From positions 1 to 10,274 of the forward strand of contig JAEWHN010000075.1 of NCBI GenBank assembly GCA_023387775.1: a stretch of DNA of 10,274 bases, read 5' to 3'. The notes below the pieces were generated by a model. It ran no database searches. It was not told where the DNA came from and worked only from the letters and a program-made list of their open reading frames with translations. Made by a program: the position numbers and the translations under genes. Positions within the stretch are counted from its first letter, which is position 1; each line of letters starts with the position of its first letter. Shown here piece after piece: positions 1-6,584 of this stretch. Origin of the DNA: Pseudomonadota bacterium (GTDB taxonomy: Bacteria > Pseudomonadota > Alphaproteobacteria > Rhizobiales > Rhizobiaceae).

Positions 1-1
1 G

Positions 2-1498
2 CTCTACCGCGATGCCGGCGCGCGCATCGGCTCCTGCGTCGGCGGCATGGACATGCGCAGCGAGCGCCGCGCGCTCGCAGATGGCGCCCACATCGTGGTC
101 GGCACGCCCGGCCGCCTGCGCGATCACATCACCCGTGGTTCGCTCGACATTGCGGAGCTGCGCGCCGTCGTGCTGGACGAGGCCGACGAGATGCTCGACC
201 TTGGCTTCCGCGACGATCTAGAATTCATCCTCGCCGCCGCGCCGGCCGAGCGCCGCACGCTTCTGTTTTCGGCCACTGTCCCCAACCAGATCGCGCAACT
301 CGCAAAACGCTTCCAGCGCGACGCCCACCGCATCACCGCCCAGGGCGAGAGCGACCAGCACAGCGACATCGAATACCAGCAGATCTTCGTCGCGCCAGCC
401 GACCGCGAAAACGCCATCATCAACACGCTGCTGTTCCACGACCAGCAGAACACGATCATCTTCTGCCACACGCGCGAGGCGGTGAAGCATCTGACCAGCC
501 GCCTCTCCAACCGCGGCTTTGCCGTGGTCTCGCTGTCGGGCGAGCTCAGCCAGGCCGAGCGCACCAATGCGCTGCAGGCAATGCGCGACGGCCGCGCCCG
601 CGTGTGCGTGGCGACCGACGTCGCCGCCCGCGGCATCGACCTGCCCAATCTCGGCCTCGTCATCCATGCCGACCTGCCGACCAATCCCGATACGCTTCTG
701 CACCGCAGCGGCCGCACCGGCCGCGCCGGCCGCAAGGGTATCTGCGCGCTGATCGTGCCGCTGCACCGGCGCGGCACCGCCAGTCGCGTGCTGAAGCTGG
801 CAAAGCTCACCGCCACCATCGTGCCGGCCCCGACGGCGAGCGACATCGAGCACCACAACCGCCAGCGCATCCTTGACGATCAGGCGCTGAGCCTCGCACC
901 GAGCGAGGACGAGATCGCCTTCGTGCGCGAACTGATGGAGACGCACAGCGCCGAGAACATCGCCGCCGCCTATCTCAGGCTGCAGCTTGCAGCCCGCCCG
1001 GCACCCGAAGATCTGATGGATGCGCCGGTCTTCGCCGAACGCGCACCGCGCCGCGAGGCCCGCGACGAAACTCCCCGCGACCGCAGCGATTTCGACAACG
1101 GCGTCTGGTTCCGCGTCACCGTCGGGCGCAAGCACCGCGCCGAGCCGCGCTGGCTGCTGCCGCTGATCTGCAAGGCCGGTCACATCACCAAGCGCGCGGT
1201 CGGCTCGATCAAGATCAACGACACCGATAGCAATTTCGAGATCGCCGGCGACAAGGCCGATGCCTTCTGGGCGGCGGTGAAGGAAACCGGCACCGGCGAA
1301 AAGGGCGTGACCATCCAGCGGATGGACGGCAAGGCGCCGCCCCGCGAAAAGCCGGCCCGCGAATCCGCGGCGCCTTCCTGGAACAGCGAGAAGAAGGGCA
1401 AGTTCAAGCCCAAGCCGAAGGCCAAGCCCGGCAAGCCTGACAGCGGGCCGGCGCATAAGAAGCCGAAGAAGAAGTTTTCCAAGAAGGCATCGGACTGA
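2..1498 (+). CDS. DEAD-box ATP-dependent RNA helicase with DbpA-type RNA-binding domain (5' end missing)
   Basis: Remodels RNA duplexes or RNA-protein complexes using ATP, probably in ribosome assembly or mRNA decay in the cytoplasm (family knowledge). The frame is open from base 2 to TGA at 1496-1498, giving 498 visible residues. Counted from base 2, they show TPGRL (35-39), DEAD (59-62), SAT (90-92), the motif V stretch ATDVAARGID (204-213) and motif VI HRSGRTGRAG (234-243). The Q motif, Walker A and PTRELA lie upstream of the window, so the gene is cut by the window edge rather than broken. Residues about 368-440 (VWFRVTVGRKHRAEPRW onward) resemble the DbpA/CsdA RNA-binding domain, which in E. 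coli DbpA recognises 23S rRNA. The last 40 or so residues are Lys/Pro-rich and probably disordered. An in-frame ATG at 47 lies after conserved sequence and is not the start. The RNA target is unknown, so dbpA or deaD would be a guess as a symbol. Confidence 0.95.
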   Translation, partial: LYRDAGARIGSCVGGMDMRSERRALADGAHIVVGTPGRLRDHITRGSLDIAELRAVVLDEADEMLDLGFRDDLEFILAAAPAERRTLLFSATVPNQIAQLAKRFQRDAHRITAQGESDQHSDIEYQQIFVAPADRENAIINTLLFHDQQNTIIFCHTREAVKHLTSRLSNRGFAVVSLSGELSQAERTNALQAMRDGRARVCVATDVAARGIDLPNLGLVIHADLPTNPDTLLHRSGRTGRAGRKGICALIVPLHRRGTASRVLKLAKLTATIVPAPTASDIEHHNRQRILDDQALSLAPSEDEIAFVRELMETHSAENIAAAYLRLQLAARPAPEDLMDAPVFAERAPRREARDETPRDRSDFDNGVWFRVTVGRKHRAEPRWLLPLICKAGHITKRAVGSIKINDTDSNFEIAGDKADAFWAAVKETGTGEKGVTIQRMDGKAPPREKPARESAAPSWNSEKKGKFKPKPKAKPGKPDSGPAHKKPKKKFSKKASD

Positions 1499-1533
1499 AG
1501 ACGCGATGGGGGCCCGCATTTCGGCGTCAAAAC

Positions 1534-1562
1534 CTTGCGCTTGCGGGCACCTTCCGCTATAG
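1534..1562 (+). promoter_or_regulatory. Probable sigma-70-type promoter of rplY-pth
   Basis: CTTGCG (1534-1539) and CTATAG (1557-1562) are separated by 17 bases, close to the alphaproteobacterial housekeeping pattern CTTGAC-N17-CTATAT. It lies in the gap after the helicase stop and would start RNA near 1569, about 115 nt before the usual rplY ATG. Assigned by pattern only. Confidence 0.6.
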
Positions 1563-1568
1563 AGCCGC

Positions 1569-1684
1569 CACCCGCGTAGACACCCTTGGAGGCAACGCGG
1601 ATGGGGGCGGCCAACGGTCGCTTTCAACGCTTGAGATTGGGTTTTGCCCTCTCAGGCGCTCCAATCAACAAGAAAGGAAATGCC
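1569..1684 (+). promoter_or_regulatory. Structured 5' leader of rplY, possible ribosomal-protein leader
   Basis: This stretch lies between the predicted transcription start and the rplY ATG. Two stem-loops can be drawn. The first pairs GCGGCC (1607-1612) with GGTCGC (1616-1621) across loop AAC, with one G-U pair. The second pairs GATTGG (1635-1640) with CCAATC (1661-1666), with a small inner GCC/GGC helix (1646-1648 with 1655-1657). The second ends just before the AAGGA ribosome site (1674-1678). The leader also holds a GGAGG (1588-1592) eight bases before an ATG at 1601 that is in frame with rplY. E. coli rplY is autoregulated through its mRNA leader; a similar role here is inference. Confidence 0.35.
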
Positions 1685-2314
1685 ATGAGCGATACTTACG
1701 AGCTCAAGGCCGAGGCACGCGAACGGGTCGGTAAGGGGTCCGCCCGGGAACTTCGCCGCAACGGCAAGATACCTGCAGTTATCTACGGTGATAAGCAGCC
1801 CCCGCTCGCCATCACCGTGCCCTACAAGGAAATCTTCTACAAGATTCACGGCGGCGGCTTCATGACCACCGTGACCACGATCGACGTCGATGGCCAGAAG
1901 ATCAAGGTTCTGCCCAAGGACTACCAGCTCGATCCGGTGCGTGACTTCCCGATGCACGTGGACTTCCTGCGCGTCAGCAAGCACACCGAAGTCAACGTCA
2001 ACGTGCCCGTGCGCTTCATCAACGAAGAGAAGGCGCCTGGCATCAAGCGCGGCGGCGTGCTCAACATCGTGCGTCACGAAGTGGAACTCCACTGCGCGGC
2101 CGATGCGATTCCGGATTTCATCGAGATCGACCTCACCGGTCTTGAGATCAACGACTCCATCCACATCTCGGCCGTGAAGCTGCCGAAGGGCAGCAAGCCG
2201 GTCATCGCCGACCGCGACTTCACCATCGCCACCGTTGCCGCTCCTGCCGGCCTCAAGAGCGAGGAAGGTGCTGCTGCGGCCGAGGGCGAGGCGGAAGCCC
2301 CGACCGAGGAATAA
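1685..2314 (+). CDS. rplY: 50S ribosomal protein L25 / general stress protein Ctc
   Basis: Binds 5S rRNA in the central protuberance of the large ribosomal subunit. The 209 residues match the long L25/TL5/CTC form: an N-terminal 5S-binding domain (MSDTYELKAEARERVGKG, then ARELRRNGKIPAVIYG) of about 90 residues, then a C-terminal beta domain (KVLPKDYQLDPVRDFPMHVD, KRGGVLNIVRHEVEL, PDFIEIDLTGL). It ends in an Ala/Glu-rich acidic tail (about residues 190-209), common in the long form. ATG 1685 is preferred because AAGGA (1674-1678) is well placed and the protein then begins like other rhizobial L25 proteins. An in-frame ATG at 1601 with a stronger GGAGG, and a TTG at 1586, would add 28 or 33 residues. 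The gene is followed 25 nt later by pth, so co-transcription is likely. Confidence 0.96.
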   Translation: MSDTYELKAEARERVGKGSARELRRNGKIPAVIYGDKQPPLAITVPYKEIFYKIHGGGFMTTVTTIDVDGQKIKVLPKDYQLDPVRDFPMHVDFLRVSKHTEVNVNVPVRFINEEKAPGIKRGGVLNIVRHEVELHCAADAIPDFIEIDLTGLEINDSIHISAVKLPKGSKPVIADRDFTIATVAAPAGLKSEEGAAAAEGEAEAPTEE

Positions 2315-2339
2315 TCCTCAGCGCCTGGAGGTCGCAGCG

Positions 2340-3068
2340 ATGCTGCTTTTTGCAGGTCTCGGCAATCCGGGCGCGCAGTATGCCAACAACCGGCACAATG
2401 TCGGCTTCATGGCGGCGGAGGCCATTGCCCGCCGCCATGATTTTTCTCCCTGGTCGAAGAAATTCCAGGGCCAGGTCGCCGAAGGCAGGATCGGCGGCGA
2501 AAAGGTAATCCTGCTCAAGCCGCAGACCTTCATGAACCTTTCCGGCCAGTCGGTCGGCGAAGCCATGCGCTTCTACAAGCTGTCCACTGCCGACCTCACC
2601 GTCTTCTACGACGAACTCGACCTTGCCGCCGGCAAGGTGCGGGTGAAGACAGGCGGCGGAGCTGGCGGCCACAACGGCATCCGCTCCATCGACCAGCATT
2701 GCGGCAAGGATTATCGCCGCGTGCGCATCGGCATCGGCCACCCGGGCGTCAAGGAAATGGTGCACGGCCATGTGCTGGGCGATTTTTCCAAGGCCGACAA
2801 GGAGTGGCTGGACGCGCTTCTGGACGCCATCGCGGATAGTTCCGACTTGGTCGCCAAGGGCGACGACAGCGGCTTCATGAACCGCGTGACGCTGGCACTG
2901 CGCGACAAGCTGCAGCCGACCGGCGAGGACGACACCCCTCCCCCGAAGCAGAAGCCCGCCAAGGCCCAGAGCCACATCCGCCAGGCGCGCCAGCAGGCGC
3001 CGGCCGTGAAGGCACCCGAGACCGGCCCGATGGCCGCGATGCTGAAGAAGCTGTTCCACAAGGAATAG
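2340..3068 (+). CDS. pth: Peptidyl-tRNA hydrolase
   Basis: Cleaves the ester bond of peptidyl-tRNAs that drop off ribosomes, releasing tRNA for reuse. The 242-residue protein shows the Pth family signature: GLGNPG (residues 6-11), RHNVG with catalytic His19, KPQTFMNLSG with Asn66, DELDL with Asp91, and GGHNGIRS with Asn112. These correspond to the active-site residues of E. coli Pth (Asn10, His20, Asn68, Asp93, Asn114). The catalytic domain ends near residue 190. Beyond it is an extension of about 50 residues rich in Lys, Pro, Gln and Ala, ending in a short basic helix-like segment (MLKKLFHKE), which makes it longer than the E. coli enzyme. The start is ATG 2340, with GGAGG at 2327-2331 eight bases before it. 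It sits 25 nt after rplY and probably shares its transcript. Essential in most bacteria. Confidence 0.97.
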   Translation: MLLFAGLGNPGAQYANNRHNVGFMAAEAIARRHDFSPWSKKFQGQVAEGRIGGEKVILLKPQTFMNLSGQSVGEAMRFYKLSTADLTVFYDELDLAAGKVRVKTGGGAGGHNGIRSIDQHCGKDYRRVRIGIGHPGVKEMVHGHVLGDFSKADKEWLDALLDAIADSSDLVAKGDDSGFMNRVTLALRDKLQPTGEDDTPPPKQKPAKAQSHIRQARQQAPAVKAPETGPMAAMLKKLFHKE

Positions 3069-3093
3069 CCGCGCGAGCCGGGCGTGCCCTTTC

Positions 3094-3122
3094 CTTGCAT
3101 GTCCCCGCGGTCGAGCCTATCC
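3094..3122 (+). promoter_or_regulatory. Probable promoter of the toxin-antitoxin pair
   Basis: CTTGCA (3094-3099), 17 bases, then CTATCC (3117-3122) fits the alphaproteobacterial CTTGAC-N17-CTATAT pattern well. It lies in the 85-nt gap after pth and would start RNA near 3129, about 25 nt before the antitoxin ATG. It could also supply ychF transcription, since ychF follows the toxin directly. Confidence 0.6.
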
Positions 3123-3135
3123 TGACTGGCGCGTT

Positions 3136-3146
3136 TCGTGGCACGA
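3136..3146 (+). promoter_or_regulatory. Palindromic candidate operator of the toxin-antitoxin pair
   Basis: A perfect inverted repeat, TCGTG-G-CACGA, lies between the predicted -10 element and the antitoxin ATG. Its right arm overlaps the likely ribosome site GAGG (3145-3148). Ribbon-helix-helix antitoxins usually repress their own promoter by binding short palindromes, so this is the natural candidate operator. No second copy was seen nearby. Binding is inferred. Confidence 0.45.
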
Positions 3147-3153
3147 GGCAACC

Positions 3154-3396
3154 ATGAAGAACGTGACGATCTCCCTGGACGAAAAGCTCCTGCAGCTCAC
3201 CGAAGCGGAAGCTGCCAAGGCCGGCGTAAGCACGTCGGAATTCATCGCGGACATCGTTGAATCGGCGCTCGCGGCAAAGGCGGAGACCAGGAACCCCCAA
3301 CTGGAGGCGCTTGAGCGCTTTTTCGCAGGCCCGAAGCTGGATATTTCAGAAAACGGAAGGATGCCCACGGCCGAGGAACGCAATGCCCGGCGCTAG
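3154..3396 (+). CDS. Ribbon-helix-helix type antitoxin of a type II toxin-antitoxin pair
   Basis: An 80-residue protein likely to bind and neutralise the PIN toxin encoded next, and to repress the pair's own promoter. Residues 2-8 (KNVTISL) form the expected DNA-contacting strand. Two helices follow (about 9-23 and 27-42, the latter containing TSEFIADIVESALAAK) in the order strand-helix-helix of CopG/Arc-like proteins. The C-terminal part (about 45-80, with LEALERFFAGPKLDIS and a charged end) is the expected toxin-wrapping segment. Start ATG 3154 has GAGG (3145-3148) five bases upstream. The end overlaps the toxin start by 14 nt, the usual translational coupling in such pairs. The assignment to ribbon-helix-helix rests on pattern and context. 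I cannot name the subfamily. Confidence 0.8.
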   Translation: MKNVTISLDEKLLQLTEAEAAKAGVSTSEFIADIVESALAAKAETRNPQLEALERFFAGPKLDISENGRMPTAEERNARR

Positions 3397-3832
3397 GGTT
3401 TTCGTAGATAGCAATGTCCTTCTCTATACCCGCGATCTGAAACTTTCGGAAAAGGCGCAATCAGCGCTCGACTGGCTGCGAGAGGCTGTGAGGCGCAATT
3501 TGGCGTGCACGAACCTGCAGGTCTTAAACGAGGTCACCAACGTCATGCTTCGCAAGCGAGGCGATCTCTCGGCGAAAGAGGTTTTCGCACAGGTAGATGA
3601 GCTCCGCGCCCTGGGCGTCAGCCCCGTCGATCAGCAAACTGTTATCGTGGCCCGGCGCGTCCGGCTCCAGACTGGCTACTCCTGGTGGGACTGCCTTCTG
3701 CTGGCCTCCGCGCTCGAACTCGGGTGCCAATTCTTCCTCTCCGAGGATTTGCAGGACGGGCAGGCCATCGAAGGCTTGACGATAGTCGACCCTTTCGCCC
3801 ATAGCCCTCAGCAAGTTTTCGCTTCTCGATAA
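3383..3832 (+). CDS. PIN-domain toxin, VapC-like ribonuclease
   Basis: Probable Mg-dependent endoribonuclease that blocks translation when not bound by its antitoxin; VapC-type enzymes cut tRNA or rRNA (family knowledge). The 149 residues carry the PIN acidic set: Asp9 in VFVDSNVLLY, Glu50 in LQVLNEVTNV, Asp103 in YSWWDCLLLASA and Asp122 in FFLSEDLQDG. All four sites are intact, so it looks active. The start is ATG 3383, with GAGGA (3373-3377) five bases before it inside the antitoxin gene; the two reading frames overlap by 14 nt. The stop TAA (3830-3832) is only 12 nt before ychF. By hand count, 3421-3480 is 55% GC against 68% in 4081-4140 of ychF, which suggests a later arrival. The RNA target cannot be read from the sequence. 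Confidence 0.88.
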   Translation: MPGARVFVDSNVLLYTRDLKLSEKAQSALDWLREAVRRNLACTNLQVLNEVTNVMLRKRGDLSAKEVFAQVDELRALGVSPVDQQTVIVARRVRLQTGYSWWDCLLLASALELGCQFFLSEDLQDGQAIEGLTIVDPFAHSPQQVFASR

Positions 3833-3844
3833 GGCTAGATCACC

Positions 3845-4948
3845 ATGGGTTTCAAATGCGGTATCGTTGGGCTGCCCAACGTCGGCAAGTCCACGCTCTT
3901 CAACGCCCTGACGCGCACCGCGGCGGCGCAGGCCGCCAACTATCCCTTCTGCACCATTGAGCCGAACACCGGCGAGGTGGCCGTACCGGACGCGCGCCTG
4001 AAGAAGATTGCCGAAGCCACCAAGTCCAAGGAGATCATCCCCACCCGCATTTCCTTCGTCGACATCGCCGGCCTGGTGCGCGGCGCCTCCAAGGGCGAAG
4101 GCCTGGGCAACCAGTTCCTCGCCAACATCCGCGAGGTCGATGCCATCGTGCACGTGCTGCGCTGCTTCGAGAATGACGATATCACCCATGTCGAGGGCCG
4201 CATCGACCCCGTCGCCGACGCCGAGACCGTCGAGACCGAGCTGATGCTCGCCGACCTGGAAAGCCTCGAGCGCCGCATCGTGCAGATCCGCAAGCGCGCC
4301 ACCGGCAAGGACAAGGAAGCGATGACCGTCCTGCCGATGATGGAGCAGGCGCTGGCGCTGCTGCAGGACGGCAAGCCCGTGCGCGTTTTGCTCGATGGCA
4401 TCGCGGCGGAAGACCTCGCCATCCTGCGCGGCCTGAACCTGCTCACCTCGCATCCGGTCCTCTATGTCTGCAACGTCGCCGAAAGCGAGGCCGCGACCGG
4501 CAACGAGCACACGGCCGCCGTCGAAAAGATGGCCGCTGCCCAGGGCGCGCGCACCGTCATCATCTCGGCCGCAATCGAGTCCGAGGTCGCCCAGCTCCCC
4601 GACGAGGAAGCCAAGGAATTCCTCGACGCCCTCGGCCTCGACGAGCCCGGCCTCGACAAGCTCATCCGTGCCGGCTACGAGCTCCTGCAGCTCATCACCT
4701 ATTTCACCGCCGGCCCCAAGGAGACCCGCGCCTGGACCATCCAGAAGGGCACCAAGGCCCCGCAGGCGGCCGGCGTCATCCACACCGACTTCGAACGTGG
4801 CTTCATCCGCGCCCAGACCATTTCCTACAACGACTACGTCACCCTGGGCGGCGAAGTCGCGGCCAAGGAAGCCGGCAAGGCGCGCGACGAAGGCAAGGAA
4901 TACATCGTGCAGGACGGCGACGTGCTGCTGTTCAAGTTCAACACCTGA
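3845..4948 (+). CDS. ychF: Redox-regulated, ribosome-associated ATPase YchF (OLA1 family)
   Basis: An Obg-related P-loop NTPase that binds ribosomes and, in its E. coli and human relatives, prefers ATP to GTP; linked to translation control and oxidative-stress response. The 367 residues, the usual family length, run in order. There is a G domain with the P-loop GLPNVGKST (9-17) and the G3 motif DIAGLV (73-78) followed by RGASKGEGLGN. A helical insertion spans about 125-195. The degenerate G4 motif NVAE (210-213) stands in place of NKxD, as expected for this family. A C-terminal TGS domain spans about 281-365 (TYFTAGPKETRAWTI, then GGEVAAKEAGKARDEGKEY). ATG 3845 starts the protein exactly where the family begins (MGFKCGIVGLPN). 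Only a weak AAGG (3831-3834) precedes it, overlapping the toxin stop, so translation may be coupled to the toxin gene. ychF usually follows pth in relatives. Confidence 0.97.
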   Translation: MGFKCGIVGLPNVGKSTLFNALTRTAAAQAANYPFCTIEPNTGEVAVPDARLKKIAEATKSKEIIPTRISFVDIAGLVRGASKGEGLGNQFLANIREVDAIVHVLRCFENDDITHVEGRIDPVADAETVETELMLADLESLERRIVQIRKRATGKDKEAMTVLPMMEQALALLQDGKPVRVLLDGIAAEDLAILRGLNLLTSHPVLYVCNVAESEAATGNEHTAAVEKMAAAQGARTVIISAAIESEVAQLPDEEAKEFLDALGLDEPGLDKLIRAGYELLQLITYFTAGPKETRAWTIQKGTKAPQAAGVIHTDFERGFIRAQTISYNDYVTLGGEVAAKEAGKARDEGKEYIVQDGDVLLFKFNT

Positions 4949-4984
4949 CCGGGCAACACGGCTTCTTCATCTCCGGCCGGCATC

Positions 4985-5013
4985 CTTGACGCACCGAGTC
5001 GCTGCCGGTAAGC
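4985..5013 (+). promoter_or_regulatory. Possible weak promoter of corA
   Basis: A perfect CTTGAC (4985-4990) lies in the 123-nt gap between ychF and corA. At 17 bases spacing the -10 position reads GTAAGC (5008-5013), a poor match. This leaves about 50 nt of leader before the corA ATG. Tentative. Confidence 0.3.
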
Positions 5014-5071
5014 GCGATGGAACTCTTCGCGCCTCCGGCGCATCCCCCTCCTCGATCACGGAGAAGCGACG

Positions 5072-6043
5072 ATGATCAAGGCATATGTGGTCGACGGCGA
5101 CCGGCTGCGCATGGTGGACGATCTGGAGCATCACAAGGCTGCCGTCGTGTGGGCCGACCTGCTGGCCCCCACCAGGGAAGAGGAGATCGCCATCGAGCAG
5201 ATGCTCGGCGTCAGCGTTCCCACCCGCGAGGAGATGGAAGAGATCGAGATCTCGTCGCGCCTCTATACCGAGGACGGCGCCATCTTCATGACCGCAACGC
5301 TGCCCGCCCAGACCGACGGCGAGCACCCCTTGATGTCGCCGGTCACCTTCGTGCTGGCGGGCAACAGGCTCGTCACCGTGCGCTATCACGAGCCGCGCGC
5401 GTTCCTCACCTTCCCCATGCGCGCCGAGAAGAGCGCCATGGGCTGCACCACAGGCGAAGCCATCCTGGTCAACCTGCTGGAGGCGATCGTGGACCGTCTG
5501 GCAGACGTGCTGGAGCGCATCGGCCACGACATCGACGGCATCTCGCGCAGCATCTTCCAGCCGAGCTCCGACAAACCGTCCAAGCGCGACCGCGACTTCC
5601 GCAAGGTTTTCCAGACCATCGGCCGCAAGGAGGAACTGACCTCCAGCATCCGCGAAAGCCTGATGACCCTGCAGCGCCTGTCGGGGTTCCTGGGCAATGT
5701 TATGATGCAGAGCAAGAACAAGGACCTGCGCGCCCGGACCAAGACCCTGTCGCGCGACGTCGCCTCGCTCACCGACCACGCTTCGTTCCTGTCCAACAAG
5801 ATCGTGTTCCTGCTCGACGCCACGCTCGGCATGGTCAATATCGAGCAGAGCGCCATCATCAAGATCTTCTCGGTGGCGGCGGTGATCTTCCTGCCGCCCA
5901 CGGTCGTCGCCTCCATCTACGGCATGAACTTCGACATCATGCCCGAGTTGAAATGGAGCTTGGGCTATCCCTTCGCCTTGTTCCTGATGGTGCTGTCGGC
6001 CGTGCTGCCGTACCTCTACTTCAAGCGGCGCGGCTGGCTGTAG
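5072..6043 (+). CDS. corA: CorA-family magnesium/divalent-cation channel
   Basis: A pentameric inner-membrane channel for Mg2+ (also Co2+ or Ni2+ in relatives). The 323 residues have a large N-terminal cytoplasmic domain (about 1-245), beginning MIKAYVVDGDRL, with the long helix expected for the funnel (about 170-260). Two membrane helices follow near the C terminus, at about 262-283 and 298-316. Between them is the signature YGMN (283-286), whose GMN forms the selectivity filter, followed by an acidic loop (FDIMPELKW). The C terminus is basic (KRRGWL), as in the family. Start ATG 5072 has GGAG (5060-5063) eight bases before it. It seems to be a separate unit, 123 nt after ychF and 79 nt before the MaoC pair. 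Substrate preference among divalent ions cannot be told from the sequence. Confidence 0.95.
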   Translation: MIKAYVVDGDRLRMVDDLEHHKAAVVWADLLAPTREEEIAIEQMLGVSVPTREEMEEIEISSRLYTEDGAIFMTATLPAQTDGEHPLMSPVTFVLAGNRLVTVRYHEPRAFLTFPMRAEKSAMGCTTGEAILVNLLEAIVDRLADVLERIGHDIDGISRSIFQPSSDKPSKRDRDFRKVFQTIGRKEELTSSIRESLMTLQRLSGFLGNVMMQSKNKDLRARTKTLSRDVASLTDHASFLSNKIVFLLDATLGMVNIEQSAIIKIFSVAAVIFLPPTVVASIYGMNFDIMPELKWSLGYPFALFLMVLSAVLPYLYFKRRGWL

Positions 6044-6064
6044 CAATAGATAGCCGCCAGCGCC

Positions 6065-6093
6065 TTGCCCGGGGCGGATGCAGCGGCCACAAT
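6065..6093 (+). promoter_or_regulatory. Possible promoter of the MaoC gene pair
   Basis: TTGCCC (6065-6070), 17 bases, then CACAAT (6088-6093) gives a moderate sigma-70-like match in the short gap after corA. If used, RNA would begin near 6100, which supports ATG 6123 rather than the upstream ATG at 6078 as the start of the first MaoC gene. Pattern only. Confidence 0.3.
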
Positions 6094-6122
6094 GGAAGTT
6101 CAAGCGTGAACAGGATTCTGGC

Positions 6123-6584
6123 ATGAACGGCAAGAAATGGGCCTATGAGGATTTTGCGGAAGGCGCCTCGATCACCCTCGGCTCCAAGCAGGTCACGGCC
6201 GCCGAGATCATCGAATTCGCCAGCGAATTCGACGCCCAGCCCATGCATCTGGACGAGGAAGCCGGCAGGGCCAGCATCCTTGGCGGTCTTTCGGCCTCAG
6301 GGTGGCACACATGCGCGATGTTCATGCGGATGATGTGCGATGCCTTCCTGCTCGACTCCACGTCCCAGGGCGCTCCCGGGATCGAATATGTGCGCTGGAA
6401 GAAGCCGGTGCTCGCCGGCGACACGCTGACCGGCCGCAGCACCGTGGTCGGCAAGCGCCTGTCCAAAACGCGGCCTCAGCTTGGCTTCATCACCTGCCGC
6501 CACGAACTCTTCAACCAGAAGGGCGAGGCAGTGTTCGAACTGGAAAACACCGGCATGTTCCTGACACGCGAGGGCGCGGCATGA
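6123..6584 (+). CDS. MaoC-like hot-dog-fold dehydratase/hydratase, first of a tandem pair
   Basis: Likely acts on acyl-CoA or a similar thioester (hydration/dehydration at the 2,3 position); the substrate is not known. The 153 residues form a single hot-dog domain. The (R)-hydratase signature appears as FDAQPMHLD, with the catalytic pair Asp37 and His42 at the spacing seen in PhaJ, then SASGWHT (57-63) at the site of the active-site Ser. Asn of the classical DxNPxH is Gln here, as in its neighbour. The C-terminal part (YVRWKKPVLAGDTLTG, then GEAVFELENTGMFL) is typical MaoC. ATG 6123 has AGGA (6112-6115) seven bases before it and starts at the family's normal N terminus. An ATG at 6078 would add 15 residues and overlap the possible promoter. 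Its stop TGA overlaps the next start (ATGA), so the two are translationally coupled. Confidence 0.9.
   Translation: MNGKKWAYEDFAEGASITLGSKQVTAAEIIEFASEFDAQPMHLDEEAGRASILGGLSASGWHTCAMFMRMMCDAFLLDSTSQGAPGIEYVRWKKPVLAGDTLTGRSTVVGKRLSKTRPQLGFITCRHELFNQKGEAVFELENTGMFLTREGAA

Noticed and set aside
1500..1528. Inverted repeat GACGC / GCGTC just after the helicase stop as a terminator
   Set aside because: The stem is only 5 bp with a 19-base loop and is followed by A rather than T residues on the plus strand.
218..1627. Long minus-strand open frame opposite the helicase gene
   Set aside because: It is a shadow frame in GC-rich DNA. Its translation is Ala/Arg/Gly-rich without domains, while the plus strand has all helicase motifs.
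3524..4783. Long minus-strand open frame opposite toxin and ychF
   Set aside because: It spans two genes whose plus-strand products are clear, and its translation shows no recognisable motif. It is a shadow.
5029..5041. Hairpin GCGCC-TCC-GGCGC between ychF and corA as a terminator
   Set aside because: The stem is short and followed by ATCCCCCTCC, not a T-run. It also lies downstream of the possible corA promoter.
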